A stretch of 64,000 bases of DNA from Apodospora peruviana (GCA_033439685.1 JAUEDM010000006.1:1612001-1676000); one strand, 5' to 3'. Positions 21,846-32,167 are shown, counted from the stretch's first letter. Notes: a model not told the origin generated them from the sequence alone. A program made the numbers and translations.

Positions 21846-22211
21846 TGTGTGTCTGTCTGTCTGTGTCAAGTGATGATGGGCATTTCCAGGTTGGCTGTTT
21901 TGTTTGGCAAGGCTGGGGGTTGAGGTCGAATTAGTTCAATGATTGATCAAGAAAGTGCCCCGCGGCGGTTCGCGTTCCAGGAGTCTACTGCCCATTATCA
22001 GCGGGGTCCCCAAACCACCAAGCAATCAACCACAAGCATAGCATTGTAAAGTCAATTCGCGACAATATCAGCCCTGGGAATGATAGACAACAATAAAAAG
22101 TGGATATTAATATGGCATCAAAATACATATCATTGTCATCATTATTCAAATTGCATGTACACAGAAAGGATCTATGCCCCCAAACGCCATCCAAGAAATT
22201 AAAGATCGGTC
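21846..22211. promoter_or_regulatory. Promoter region of MOZART1
   Basis: 366 bp between the SPC25 stop and the MOZART1 start, same strand. A short TGTCTGTCTGTCTGTG run lies at about 21847-21865. Nothing else notable. Confidence 0.35.
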
Positions 22212-22988
22212 CTAGGACTTCATGGCCTCGACAAACAGCTCCCTCATGCCTTTGAGCAAGACCGCCAGCTCCCTCGTCTCGTTCACCCGTTCGAGCACCT
22301 TCTCAACCTTTTCCCTCTCCAGCTTCGGCCGGCAGTGCCGCACGTCGTAGTCGCGACTGCCAGTGCTGAGCTCGAACCAGGCCTCGCGCTCCCAATTCTT
22401 CTCGTCGACGTGCGTGTACACAAATTTGAGCCTGTCCTCGACCCCGGCGCCCTCGATGCGCATGCACAGGTTCGTCACCCAAAAGTCTAGCTCTGGCACG
22501 TTGAACCGCGCCTGCGCCTCCATCTGCGCGGCGTGCGCCCGCTGCGCGGCCAGGCGCGCGTCGATGTCTTTCTGTGTTGTGGCGATCTGCTCCTTCAGCG
22601 CATCTCTGGTGGCGGCCTGCTTGTCACGCTGCGACGAGAGGGAGGCAATGGCGGTCTGCATTTCGCGCGTCTCGGCGGCCTCTTTCGCCATCGTCTGCTG
22701 GTAGGTGTTGGTCTTGAGCTGGAGGATCTCGATGTCCTTCTTCTTCATGCGCTGGTCCTCCTGGAGCTCGGCCACGTTCATGCGGAACTGATTGCGCTCC
22801 TCCAGCACGCGCTTGCGCCCTTGCTCGATGAAGGCGTCGAATTTCGCCGTGAACTTGGCCATGCGGTCGCGCAGGTCGTCGAAGCCGAAGTTGATGCTCG
22901 GTAGGGTGTCGGCGAGCGACGGGCCTCCCACTGCGCCCAGCGGGTGGTGCCGGCTGGTGGACGCCGACGGCTCGAATACGGATGTCAT
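22212..22988 (-). CDS. spc25: Spc25, NDC80 kinetochore complex subunit
   Basis: Intronless, 258 residues. Spc25 pairs with Spc24 and anchors the NDC80 complex to the inner kinetochore. Residues 35-165 are heptad-rich coiled coil (RMAKFTAKFDAFIEQGRKR..., many Gln, Lys and Glu). The C-terminal globular part (about 170-258) contains ELDFWVTNLCMRIEGAG and LKFVYTHVDEKNWEREAWFE-type strands typical of the Spc25 RWD fold. Length fits fungal Spc25. The start at 22988 follows AAAATG. Divergent from the RRN6-like gene. Confidence 0.9.
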   Translation of the reverse strand: MTSVFEPSASTSRHHPLGAVGGPSLADTLPSINFGFDDLRDRMAKFTAKFDAFIEQGRKRVLEERNQFRMNVAELQEDQRMKKKDIEILQLKTNTYQQTMAKEAAETREMQTAIASLSSQRDKQAATRDALKEQIATTQKDIDARLAAQRAHAAQMEAQARFNVPELDFWVTNLCMRIEGAGVEDRLKFVYTHVDEKNWEREAWFELSTGSRDYDVRHCRPKLEREKVEKVLERVNETRELAVLLKGMRELFVEAMKS

Positions 22989-23629
22989 TTTGTGGATTGA
23001 TAGATGTGAGGTTTTCGTGTAAATCGTTGTGATGATGCGTCGAGGATTTCTGTCGGGTTTTGTGGTTGACTTGAAGGCAATTCACCGTGTTGAGTGGTGG
23101 TGTCGCGAAAGTGTGGGGAGATGCTCGGTCTTTGTTTACTTTCAACCCGTCTTGAGCGATCAAAGCCTGGTTTCCCAGGGAATTTGGGTGCCAAGAAACC
23201 AACTGTCCCACTACTCGGAGGTCTGTCATTGGCTTACCGGCAATTTTGCCTGCCGGCAGAGTACGTAACTCCACCACACCCGACACGGCGGGACTGAACA
23301 AAACGGCCTGCAGCCGCTGAAGAGTCTCATGGCCATGTCAATGCATCTCAGTCTCACTCCCGCCGTAATCACGATAACTCAAAAAGATAAGGCACCAATT
23401 TTGAACTCAATGGGGAGCTACTGGTAGCACGGTTATTTTCATTCCCGATTAACCTTCATCCACGATACAATCTGTCGTATATATGATATGTCTTTTTCTC
23501 TTCACATGCCGTTCTCGAAATTCACTTGAAAGAAAAGGCGCCTTCGTCTCAGCTTCAACGAACCGCGACCCGATTTGCAGGTTGCAATGAAACTGCACAG
23601 TCCTCGGGCACCCACCGCGTTAGGTCCAA
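22989..23629. promoter_or_regulatory. Divergent promoter region between SPC25 and the RRN6-like gene
   Basis: 641 bp between divergent starts. No recognisable RNA gene or conserved motif was found. Confidence 0.35.
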
Positions 23630-26600
23630 ATGGTTGATTCTCATGGCGCAGGCCGTCGTCCGACCTCCGCACTGGAGGCTGGCACGCAGCCGGAATGGAG
23701 CAAATGGCTGCATTTCCCAAAACGAAAGACGACAGACCGTGTTCTTGATCCTCGCCACATTCGAAGCAGTATGTCTCTCTCTTTCGCCACCCTGCGCACA
23801 CCTATCTATCTAACATCGTTTTTAGCTCTCCAGTTCCAGCAAGTATCACCCTTTTCGCAATGGTCCCCGCCTACTCGGGTACCAAGCGTCAAGCCTCTCC
23901 AAAAGAAGCCCGCGGAAGCCGGCCAGGCAGAGAGAAATGCCTTGCTCACACATCACCCGGAGGCCTATCTTGGCGATTCCCACACCGTGGAGCTAGTCAG
24001 GAACGAAGTTGATGATCTCCGGTTCGATACCCACCCCCCGGATGCGTACACGTCGTGTCTCCTGGCCACTGGTGAGATATCGGACCTGTCAACCCCTGAC
24101 AAGGTCAATGGACACCTCGTGCTTGCCACTGCCACGGGCCAGCTGGGCGATACGCTTCGTCTCGTCAGTCTCGTGCAGGAACAATGGACCTGGGCGGACA
24201 CCGACCTCGCGCTCAGCCTCCGCGCTCCAGACTCGAGCTTCGAGAAGGAGTGGCTGAGCCCGCAAGACAGAATTCCAATTTCCAAAATCAAGTTTGCCCT
24301 TGACGTCAAACGAGACGACCACCCGATTCGCTGGCTCATTGTCCAGAAGGCATCGTCGACCACGATATATGAGCCCAAGCTTCGGCCGCTCAATACAGAA
24401 AGTGGGAAGTCCGCATCTCTTCAGCTGTGTGGAAATCCTATCTTTAGTATCCGGTGTGACAAGACCGGCGGGCGGCCGCATTCGGATGTGGCATTTTATG
24501 CAGGCTCGAACGGGGAGACACCCGTGATTGCCATCATTGACAGGTCTGGCTACTGGAGTTTGTGGGATGTCCTTAGCACCAGCGGCTCACGGCAACCCAA
24601 TACTTCCTTTGGGGGTTCACCGGTGATGCTGATGTGCGGCAGCATGTTATCTGGGATTCGGCCAAGCTTGCCTCGCAAGTCAGCACCCGGGTACGGAGCT
24701 CACAAAATCATGCTGCTCCCTTCTGAGAGCGGCGGCGAGGCAGCAACAAAACACAAGAAACCCATCATCCGCCCAAGACTTCTGATGTGTAACCAAATAG
24801 ACGTGTTTCTCTTTGAGACTGAAACCAAAGTCCTACATAAGGCGCTGCGCCGGCTCCTCGGAGACGGGACGGTAATCCTAGACATGGCACAATCCCTTAT
24901 AAATCCCTCGGAAGCATTCATCCTCACCGACACGGACCTGATCTGGGTAACGGTAGCAGAAAACAAAGAGAAGAAGGAGCCATATCTCGAATGTCTGCTC
25001 ATGTATCCTCATCGGAAGGATGAATTCCAGTACGGCAGGCCGCTGAGGCTCGAGGTGTCTCCGGGAACCTACGTCAACGGCGAAAAGGGCTGCTTTGTCT
25101 GCGTCCGGTCGGCCGACGACACCCAGATGATTGTTTTCTGGCTCATGCCTCCCACGAACCCGGGTGGGGGTGGCACCATTCAGTACCGGCGGGAGCTCAT
25201 TAATATACAGGCTCCCTCTAGCTTTCTTGGTATGGCCATGCTCCCTGTTGTGCGCAAGGTTCGCGAGGGCGGTGAAGGAAGAGGAGGGGCACAGGCGTTG
25301 GCCGATGCGAAAGCTAGATTCTTTCATCTAGTGGTACTGAGCCACGAGCTGGCTGTTAGTGCTGCGCTCTGTGTCTGGTTGGATACGCCCAATCTGCGCC
25401 TCCGAGCCCCCGACATGCGGGTTGAAGCTCAGAAGTCGAGGAACAGGAGCAGGAGGCGTGTTAGGTTCCTGGCTGGTCGTTCCTCTGACGAGTTCTTGCG
25501 CCGTCTGGACAGAGGGTACGAGCATATCCTGGGGCGTGGCCGTCGTCTGTCATCATGCCTGCCAAAGGGACATAGTGATAAGCGGAAGATGGGGCTCGCA
25601 ACCGGCACAGTCGATTTGAGTTATCTACTTTCTAAGAAAAAGAGCTCTAGTGTCCCATGGCATGGGTTCGAGCAGCACTACGACGACGGTGAGAGAGGAA
25701 TGGCGGTTGATCAGGAAGCTAGGGACAACTTGAACAGCGTCATTGCAGATCTGGAGCCTTACTTTAAACACTTGGCCAAGGGAGCGCAGTTCCATTCTCT
25801 GTTGGAATCTGTTGCTGCTGAGGTCGTGCACGAAACTATCGAAGCTGGGGCTTTACCGCGAGAAATCCTCCCCACAACAGAGCCGCCTTCCTCTGCAGCA
25901 GTTGGAGGAACTAACCAAGAAGCGACGGCGGCGGCGGGCCCATCAACAGAGGCCGGCGACGTACAATTTTCCAGCTGGATCCCATTCCGCAGCTCGCCAC
26001 CTCCTGTTCCCATCCCACCATCTTCGCAGCCACCACCATCTTCACAGCCACCACAATCATCTGAAGTCTTACCTGTCCGCGGCCGCGGGGAGGAGGAGGA
26101 GGATGATGATAACGGTGGCACGCTCGGCCGTTTGAGGGCTTACATGCCCCATATTGATCACCTGCCCGGCAAACCAAAGTACCCGAGCGTGACGAAGTCT
26201 GGGGACTTGTACGAGTGGCCGCCGCTGTTTGTTGGTGACGGTGACGACCCCAACAACAACGCGACCGCCGTTTTCTGGCGGCTCTTCCAGGAGGAGTACG
26301 AGAAGGAGATGGCACCTGCTCTGAGGCGGAAGCGCAAGGCTGAGGCTAAGCGGCGGAAGGCGGAGCGGTTACGGGCGTCGGTTTGGGGACCTTCGGATAG
26401 TGAGCCTTCACAAAGTAGTGCTTGGACGCAGCCTACTATTATGCATCCGAGGATTATTGCGTCGAGTCAGACGAGGGATTTGTTGCCCCCCTCGTCGTCG
26501 CAGTATACAGGGGTTGTAAAGTCGTCGCAGGTGTTGCCTTCGCAGCCGAGATCGCAGGTTGTGGCTGGGCCGCATGGGGGCAGGCCGTTGAAGAAGAAGC

Positions 26601-26638
26601 AGGGGAGGAAGAGCGTCGGTGGTGGTGTGTTTAGATGA
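23630..26638 (+). CDS. rrn6: RNA polymerase I core factor subunit, Rrn6-like
   Basis: Probable exons are 23630-23768 and 23826-26638, giving 983 residues. Rrn6 is the propeller subunit of the core factor that recruits RNA polymerase I to the rDNA promoter. The stretch QFQQVSPFSQWSPP, followed by a basic region and LLTHHPEAYLGD, matches the family N-terminus. The middle has propeller-like strands, for example IAIIDRSGYWSLWDV. The C-terminal third is low complexity with many SSQ repeats and ends in a basic GRKSVGGGVFR. The proposed 57-bp intron (GTATGT...TTTTAG) has no stop codon and keeps frame; I remove it because the residues it would encode do not fit the family. The start is the first ATG in frame and is less certain. 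Confidence 0.75.
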   Translation: MVDSHGAGRRPTSALEAGTQPEWSKWLHFPKRKTTDRVLDPRHIRSSMSLSFATLRTPIYLTSFLALQFQQVSPFSQWSPPTRVPSVKPLQKKPAEAGQAERNALLTHHPEAYLGDSHTVELVRNEVDDLRFDTHPPDAYTSCLLATGEISDLSTPDKVNGHLVLATATGQLGDTLRLVSLVQEQWTWADTDLALSLRAPDSSFEKEWLSPQDRIPISKIKFALDVKRDDHPIRWLIVQKASSTTIYEPKLRPLNTESGKSASLQLCGNPIFSIRCDKTGGRPHSDVAFYAGSNGETPVIAIIDRSGYWSLWDVLSTSGSRQPNTSFGGSPVMLMCGSMLSGIRPSLPRKSAPGYGAHKIMLLPSESGGEAATKHKKPIIRPRLLMCNQIDVFLFETETKVLHKALRRLLGDGTVILDMAQSLINPSEAFILTDTDLIWVTVAENKEKKEPYLECLLMYPHRKDEFQYGRPLRLEVSPGTYVNGEKGCFVCVRSADDTQMIVFWLMPPTNPGGGGTIQYRRELINIQAPSSFLGMAMLPVVRKVREGGEGRGGAQALADAKARFFHLVVLSHELAVSAALCVWLDTPNLRLRAPDMRVEAQKSRNRSRRRVRFLAGRSSDEFLRRLDRGYEHILGRGRRLSSCLPKGHSDKRKMGLATGTVDLSYLLSKKKSSSVPWHGFEQHYDDGERGMAVDQEARDNLNSVIADLEPYFKHLAKGAQFHSLLESVAAEVVHETIEAGALPREILPTTEPPSSAAVGGTNQEATAAAGPSTEAGDVQFSSWIPFRSSPPPVPIPPSSQPPPSSQPPQSSEVLPVRGRGEEEEDDDNGGTLGRLRAYMPHIDHLPGKPKYPSVTKSGDLYEWPPLFVGDGDDPNNNATAVFWRLFQEEYEKEMAPALRRKRKAEAKRRKAERLRASVWGPSDSEPSQSSAWTQPTIMHPRIIASSQTRDLLPPSSSQYTGVVKSSQVLPSQPRSQVVAGPHGGRPLKKKQGRKSVGGGVFR

Positions 26639-27298
26639 TTTGTAGAAATCAGGATTTTTATATATCGTGTGGCTGAGAATACGCCGGAATGAGGCAGGTA
26701 GAGAGGGAGGAAGGGAGAGGAGACGAAGATGTCTAAACTGTGTCGTGGGTAGTTCGTAAATGACGACAGATGTTGTAATGGCCTGCTTGACGGAGGACTT
26801 GTATGAGCTTTTAACGACGGGAGGTTGGTGTGTGTGTGGTTCTCTGGAGCATTGCCCGGGCTTGGTAATGATATTCTGTTTCTAATAAGGTACGTGCTTA
26901 CATTAGGAGTGCGAGTGCGCTAAGTACCTCTAATGTATACCTAGGTACCGATTGATCAGAACTTCAATCAGTCATGGCATAGGACTGTTTTAAGTGTCGT
27001 GATTGTGCGATTTAGTGTTCAAGTTGTATGGAATGAATGCCCACGTTTGTAGGTGGCAACAATACCTAGGTGGTTTGGTGTTGGGCGCTTTCCCGCCCGC
27101 AGCGCTGCGTTTGCCCCTCAAGTGCCCGAAAGCATCCGCTGATAATTGATCACCTCCTTTTTCAAACAAATCTCAAATACGATCAACCCAGCCTCACCCA
27201 ACAAACACTTCTTTCGTGCTCCATAAATACTTGATTCATATATTTATCTCAGGTCTTTTGTGTCCCTTGTGCCAACAGCTCAAGTAAACTTCGAGAAA
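26639..27298. other. Intergenic region upstream of the PITH gene
   Basis: 660 bp between two plus-strand genes. It holds a GTACCT-rich patch near 26890-26950. No gene seen. Confidence 0.4.
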
Positions 27299-28353
27299 AT
27301 GTCGGGACACTGCCACGACGAGCACCACGACCACCATGGTCACGGCCACGGCGGCCACGGCGGCCACGGAGGAGAGCACGACCACTCCGACGACATCACG
27401 CCGGCGCTGCAGTTCTCTTTGTATAAATACATCAACTTTGACGAAATCAACACGTTCAACGAAAAGCAGTACGGCTCCGGCAAGGCGATCTGCAAGAAGA
27501 CGTGGGACCAGCGGTTGAGCGCCGAGCCGGAGCTGGAGAGCGATGCGGACGAGCAGTTGCTGATTAATATTCCGTATGTTTCTCTTTCTTTCTCTCTCTC
27601 TCTTGCATTTCTTAAAAGGAAATGTTTTCGGTGGATTTGGCACTTGAGCTACTAGCTGTAAAACTGTAAGGAAGGAACATGGAGTGATCGTTTATGGTCT
27701 GAGGAGATCTGATCTTATACACCCAACATCACTCAAAACACTTCCGCACGCTTGAGTCTCATCAGTCATTAAAATATATTGGGTGTTGCGATCTCGAGTG
27801 ATGCGCATATCTCAAGCACACACTCGTCCCCAAACTCCAACAGCTTGGCATCACACACTAACTACATCACTTCCATTCTTCTTATACCACCGACACACCA
27901 CACACGTAAGGTACTAACTCACAAAATAGCTTTACCGGTCAAGTCAAGCTCCACTCCATCCTCCTGCGCACCTCAGACTCAGACTCCGCCCCCCAAACTC
28001 TGAAAGTGATCATCAACCGCGAAGACATCGATTTCAGCTCAGCCGAAGATATCACCGGCACGCAAGTATTCGAGCTCAGCCGGACAAGCGAGATCCAGGA
28101 GCTGCCGGTCAAACGGGTGCGCTTCAACGCGGTCCGGAGAATCGCGCTTTTCTTTCCCGACAATTTCGGCCAGGGCGATGAGGACGTTACTCGCATCACG
28201 TACATCGGCTTCAAGGGCGAGTGGATGCAGCTCGGCCGCGCGCCGGCCAATATTCTTTATGAGGCGGCGGCTAATCCGAGCGATCATAAAGTCAAGGGGA
28301 CGAATGTGAATCAGACGGGGAGTGACATTGGTGGTGGTGGTTCGGGATATTAA
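27299..28353 (+). CDS. PITH-domain protein (TXNL1/PITHD1 family)
   Basis: Exons are 27299-27573 and 27930-28353, giving 232 residues. The PITH domain is the C-terminal, proteasome-interacting part of thioredoxin-like protein 1; stand-alone versions such as PITHD1 also exist, and this is one. It starts with a His-rich stretch (GHCHDEHHDHHGHGHGG...) that could bind metal. The domain then runs from about residue 35 (LYKYINFDEINTFNE) through LLINIPFTGQVKLHSI and VRFNAVRRIALFFPDN to ITYIGFKGEWMQLGR. The intron is long for this window (356 bp) but has a perfect TACTAAC branch site and phase-2 ends that restore the conserved INIPFTG sequence. No thioredoxin domain is present. Confidence 0.92.
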
Positions 28354-28524
28354 TTAATGAAAAGGATGTCAAGTATGAATAGAGGATGGACGGAAAAGGG
28401 GGGAAACTGGTTTTGACTTTTGGTTTTCAACATAGCTCTAGTGGGTAAAAAGCTTGATTTTCCGTCTCGAAATTTATATGAACTTCCAGAACGAAAAGAA
28501 CCGACCCAGTCGTCCCGTCATGCC

Positions 28525-29571
28525 CTACATGAAGTCGTCTTCCCAGTTCTCGTCCCGCTCCTGGTTACTGGACATGGCCATGTTCTCCTCGGCAAACATC
28601 TCGTCGTAGGCGTGGTCTTTTTGCCATTTCTTTTCCTGGCGCTCCTTGGCGATGCGCGCTTCTTCTTTTTTCTATTATCATGTATACAAAGCTAGTTGTT
28701 ACTTACGTTATTCATATGTCCGGGAAAAGAAACAAAACTACTCACCCTAGCCAACTGCGCGGCCTGGTCCTTCTTCCGCAACTCCCGCAACCTGTCGTCC
28801 TTCTCCTGCCTCAGGTCGGGGTACTTTTCGACTTTGGTCTTGTTGAGGCGGTTGACGATGGCGTTTTCGCGCTGGGGAACCAAAATCTTTTTGACTTTCT
28901 TCTGGTCCTTGAAGCTGACCTGCCCCGCGGCCATGCTGCCGTCCTTTTTGAGGTTAGACCACGGCGTGTAGATGATGGTGATGTTGTCTTTTTTGTTGCC
29001 TTTTTTGTCCCTCAACATTTTAGCTTACGAGGACTTGAACTCGGGGGGAAGGTGAAGATATAATACCTTCTATCGAATTCGCCTTGGTCAACTGGGCTAG
29101 ATCGGTCAGGAGCTCCTCGGGAATGTTGTCCCATGTCTCGCCCTCTCGTAGGCGGAGGTAGATGTGGGCGCTGGATAGCTTGTCGACGTGGAACTATAGT
29201 TGTTTTTGACTCTAGTGAGTTTCTCTTTGGGACAGAAAAGAAGGAAATTTCTTATTTTTGTATCAAGAACAGAGTGCTAAGATATATATGATATGTGGTG
29301 GTGGTGGTTCATACCCTAAAAGTATTGCGTTTCAGTCGAGGTGGTTCTCACAATGAGGCTATAGAAGGGTACTACTCACCAGACATCTTCATCCCAGCCA
29401 TGTTTGATCAACTCTTCGTCTTTACGTGAAAGTATCGTCAGTAAAAGATGTCAGAACCGCACCAATGTTGAGATCAACCCGTCTCATAGCTAACATACTC
29501 TCAAACTTGTCTTTGCCGACATAGACATAGGCGGGCGGATCGACCACCGCAGAGGTGAAATAAAAGACCAT
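28525..29571 (-). CDS. CCDC25 homologue (NFACT-R/DUF814 domain, coiled-coil tail)
   Basis: Exons on the minus strand are 29499-29571, 29380-29419, 29315-29315, 29067-29193, 28746-28999 and 28525-28671, giving 213 residues. The product starts MVFYFTSAVVDPPAYVYVGK and contains ENEELIKHGWDEDVW, FHVDKLSSAHIYLRL and IIYTPWSNLKKDGSM, matching CCDC25 nearly throughout. The C-terminal half is a charged coiled coil ending WEDDFM. Human CCDC25 has been described as a membrane sensor of extracellular DNA; the fungal role is unknown, and related NFACT-R domains act in ribosome quality control. The codon for the conserved Trp before FHVDK is assembled from three exons: TG from the 40-nt exon, a single G at 29315, then TTC. 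No other canonical junction I could find keeps the frame. Confidence 0.88.
29315..29315 (-). other. Putative single-nucleotide exon of the CCDC25 homologue
   Basis: On the minus strand the context is ACTTTTAG|G|GTATGA. The upstream intron (29316-29379, 64 bp) starts GTGAGT; the downstream intron (29194-29314, 121 bp) ends CTATAG. The single G completes TGG (Trp). Confidence 0.7.
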
Positions 29572-30011
29572 GTTTTCGGGACAGATTCAGAGGAATAAAA
29601 CCTGCTTCTTTTAAGTACCCGCAGTTGTAAAATGGCGTAAGGGTGCAGTTGGTGCTTTCCTTGCTGAGCCGATTTGGCGGAGTAAGGTAGCCTTGAGGAT
29701 TGAGCTGGTGAGCACTTTGGTCAGTTCTGGTGTTGGTCACTGCAGTGCTAGTGGAGTTTGGGCCGGGACTCGATCAATTAAGGGTTAGGGTTGAGCACTG
29801 CGCTCAAACACTGCAGCCTTACCACAAGAACCGCGAGCCACGGACGGCAAAGCTTCAAATTTCTGCTCCGCCAAAACCTCGGGCCCGTCAACCACGACAC
29901 CCGTCCACCGGAACACCGTCAACCCAGTCAACGACACGCACAAATTCCCGCTGTATACAGCACACGAGAGTTGGGGGAATTGGAGCTTTACACATCATCA
30001 CACTCACAACA
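29572..30011. promoter_or_regulatory. Divergent promoter between the CCDC25 homologue and mitochondrial uL3
   Basis: 440 bp. A telomere-like AGGGTTAGGGTT lies at 29781-29792, about 220 bp before the uL3m start. Telomere-like repeats in promoters of ribosomal-type genes can be bound by Tbf1-family factors; binding here is inference. Confidence 0.45.
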
Positions 30012-31127
30012 ATGGCGCCCCGGCTGCCAGCGCGCTGCTGGCGGCGGCTATCGCTCGCTTCATCCCTCCGTCCCACAACAACGCGCATATCATCGACGAT
30101 ACCCTCTTCTTCCGCCCGCCTCCTCTCCCACTCCTCCCAGAAACAAGCCAAAACAGGCTGGACGACCCTCCAGCGACAGCGCACCGCCGAGACCCACCGC
30201 TTCAACCAAGTAACATCGGGCATCCCGGCGCCCACGACCGGCCCAGCCGCCGCGCTGAATCGCCGCCTCCGCACGACGCCCGTCCGCGCCGGCGTGCTGG
30301 CCATCAAGAAGGGCATGACGGCCTTCATGGGCCGCACCGGCGCGCGCATCCCCTGCACGGTGCTGCAGCTCGATAAAGTCCAAACCGTGGCCAACAAGAC
30401 GCGCTCCAAGAACGGTTACTGGGCCGTGCAGGTCGGCCTCGGCCAGCGGCACGCCGACAACGTCGGCGCCCCGCAGCTGGGCTACTACGAGGCGAAAGGC
30501 ATCGCACCTAAAAAAGAGCTGGCCGAGTTCAAGGTCAGGGACGAGAGCGGGCTGCTGCCGGTCGGTGTCCAGCTGATGCCGGACTGGTTCCACGTCGGGC
30601 AGTGGGTCGACGTGCGCGCCAACAGTAAAGGAAAAGGGTTCGCCGGTGGTATGAAGCGCCACGGGTTCAGCGGACAGGAGGCGTCGCACGGTAACTCCAA
30701 GAATCATCGCACGATTGGTAGCGCTGGTCCGTCGCAGGGCAGCGGTTCGAGGGTCTTGCCCGGCAAGAAGATGCCCGGGCGGATGGGCGGGCAGCGGAAT
30801 ACCGTGCAGAACCTGCCCGTGCTGATGGTCAACAACGAGCTGGGCATTGTGGTGGTCAAGGGGTGCGTGTCAGGACCGAAGGGCGCGGTGGTCAAGATCC
30901 AGGACGCGGTCAAGAAGCCGCCCCCGCCCAAGGAGTTTATCGAGAAGACGAGGAAGGTGCTAGACGCGAGGTTCCCGCACGCCGAGCAATATTTGGATGC
31001 GGCGAGGAAGAAGCATCTGCAGCTCAAGGAGGCACGTCAGCAGGGGAGGATAGACGAGATCTTGTCGGCTGGTGTGCCCGAGGCGATGATGAGTGCGGAG
31101 GCGGAGAACCTCTTGCAAGAGGCTTGA
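30012..31127 (+). CDS. Mitochondrial ribosomal protein uL3m
   Basis: Intronless, 371 residues, counterpart of yeast Mrpl9. It is a large-subunit protein of the mitochondrial ribosome. The open frame extends upstream to 29730, but I start at ATG 30012, which has AACAATGG context and gives an Arg/Ser-rich presequence (MAPRLPARCWRRLSLASSL). The uL3 fold starts at RAGVLAIKKGMTAF (about residue 95). Conserved parts include DVRANSKGKGFAGGMKRHGF and GNSKNHRTIGS, then the loop GRVLPGKKMPGRMGGQR-like segment that reaches towards the peptidyl-transferase centre. A roughly 70-residue helical extension closes the protein. Confidence 0.94.
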   Translation: MAPRLPARCWRRLSLASSLRPTTTRISSTIPSSSARLLSHSSQKQAKTGWTTLQRQRTAETHRFNQVTSGIPAPTTGPAAALNRRLRTTPVRAGVLAIKKGMTAFMGRTGARIPCTVLQLDKVQTVANKTRSKNGYWAVQVGLGQRHADNVGAPQLGYYEAKGIAPKKELAEFKVRDESGLLPVGVQLMPDWFHVGQWVDVRANSKGKGFAGGMKRHGFSGQEASHGNSKNHRTIGSAGPSQGSGSRVLPGKKMPGRMGGQRNTVQNLPVLMVNNELGIVVVKGCVSGPKGAVVKIQDAVKKPPPPKEFIEKTRKVLDARFPHAEQYLDAARKKHLQLKEARQQGRIDEILSAGVPEAMMSAEAENLLQEA

Positions 31128-31431
31128 GGGAGGGGAGGTCGGAGGGTCATGATGTTGGCAATGTATTAGATAAAACGAACTTGTCTTTCTTATGTTGTCC
31201 TCTTTATTTGTATCATACATAATAATTTAGATGTACATCAGATTTAAACAGGAACCGATCAGATCATATCGATTTTTCTGCTCTGCTTCCTCTTTCATGC
31301 CTGCCTGCTAAAAGGACTTTAGGAATGCCGTCGACTGGCTTCCTTCGGAACCGGAGGGCTTGTTCTCCGCCGTGCGTGCGAATATTCGAAACACACCACT
31401 CATCATATATGTTTATATGGAATTTGGTATT
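31128..31431. other. Convergent 3' region between uL3m and COA1
   Basis: 304 bp of AT-rich sequence. No gene seen. Confidence 0.5.
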
Positions 31432-32167
31432 TCATTTCCCATTCGGCATCTTTCTAAACCCTCTCGTAACCTCTTCTTCCTCATCCATCCCACCGACCGT
31501 CTGCCCACTCGGCCCCGCGATGCCCTTGAACGGATCCCCCTCGTCCTCGAGCAGGTCGGTCCGCCGGCCGTCGGGCATCTCGAGGCTCCACTCGAGCGTC
31601 TCGAAGACACCTCGCGGAGAAGGGCGGGTGCTCGCGAAGCGCATGACGCCCGTGCTCTTGGTTCCCTTGACGCGGAAGGAGACGTTGATGCGCCCGTGCA
31701 GCTGGTTCATCTCGCCCGAGATCCAGGGAATCTGCTGTTCGAAGTAGATGTTTTCGCCGAGCAGGTCGCGCGCTTTGGGGGATGTTCGTAACGCGTAGAG
31801 GGTTGAGCTGACTACTGGCGACGAAGATTTCTGGTAGTTGAAGATGGCGACCGAGGCGGCGGCGATGAGGAGGGCGAAGATTGGTAGGGTGCGGGCCCAA
31901 CGGAAGCGCTGTGTGTCGATATCTTTGGGGGAAGGTTAGTAAGAAAAGAAATGGTAAGGAGAGAAGAAAGTACTTACCGGGAAGCTCTCTGTCGGCTCTG
32001 CGTTCCATTAATGGGCCATCGCCGGGCTTGGGTGCTGAGGTTACTGTCCGGCTCTGTGATAACACTGTGTTTGCTAATATCCTCCTTCTAAGTAGAGCGG
32101 AGGAATATGAGGAGGATTCTATCGCCCAGACAACACCCTTTGGGTGCCGTGCTATCCTTGATAGCAT
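31432..32167 (-). CDS. coa1: Cytochrome c oxidase assembly factor Coa1
   Basis: Exons on the minus strand are 31978-32167 and 31432-31922, giving 226 residues. Coa1 is an inner-membrane factor that works with Shy1 and Mss51 in early Cox1 assembly. The first 60 residues are rich in Arg, Ser and Ala with few acids, as in a presequence. One membrane helix follows (RTLPIFALLIAAASVAIFNY, about residues 73-92). The intermembrane-space part contains KARDLLGENIYFEQQIPWISG, NQLHGRINVSFRVKG and TLEWSLEMPDGRR, which fit the Coa1 family. The phase-1 intron (31923-31977, 55 bp) has GTAAGT and CAAAG ends. The tail EEEEVTRGFRKMPNGK is variable. Confidence 0.88.

Noticed and set aside
22624..23301. 225-residue minus-strand frame overlapping SPC25
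   Set aside because: It is a different frame of the SPC25 coiled coil, rich in Arg and Ala as expected for a shadow.
29730..30011. Upstream in-frame extension of mitochondrial uL3
   Set aside because: It includes the telomere-like motif and non-conserved sequence; ATG 30012 has good context and gives a normal presequence.
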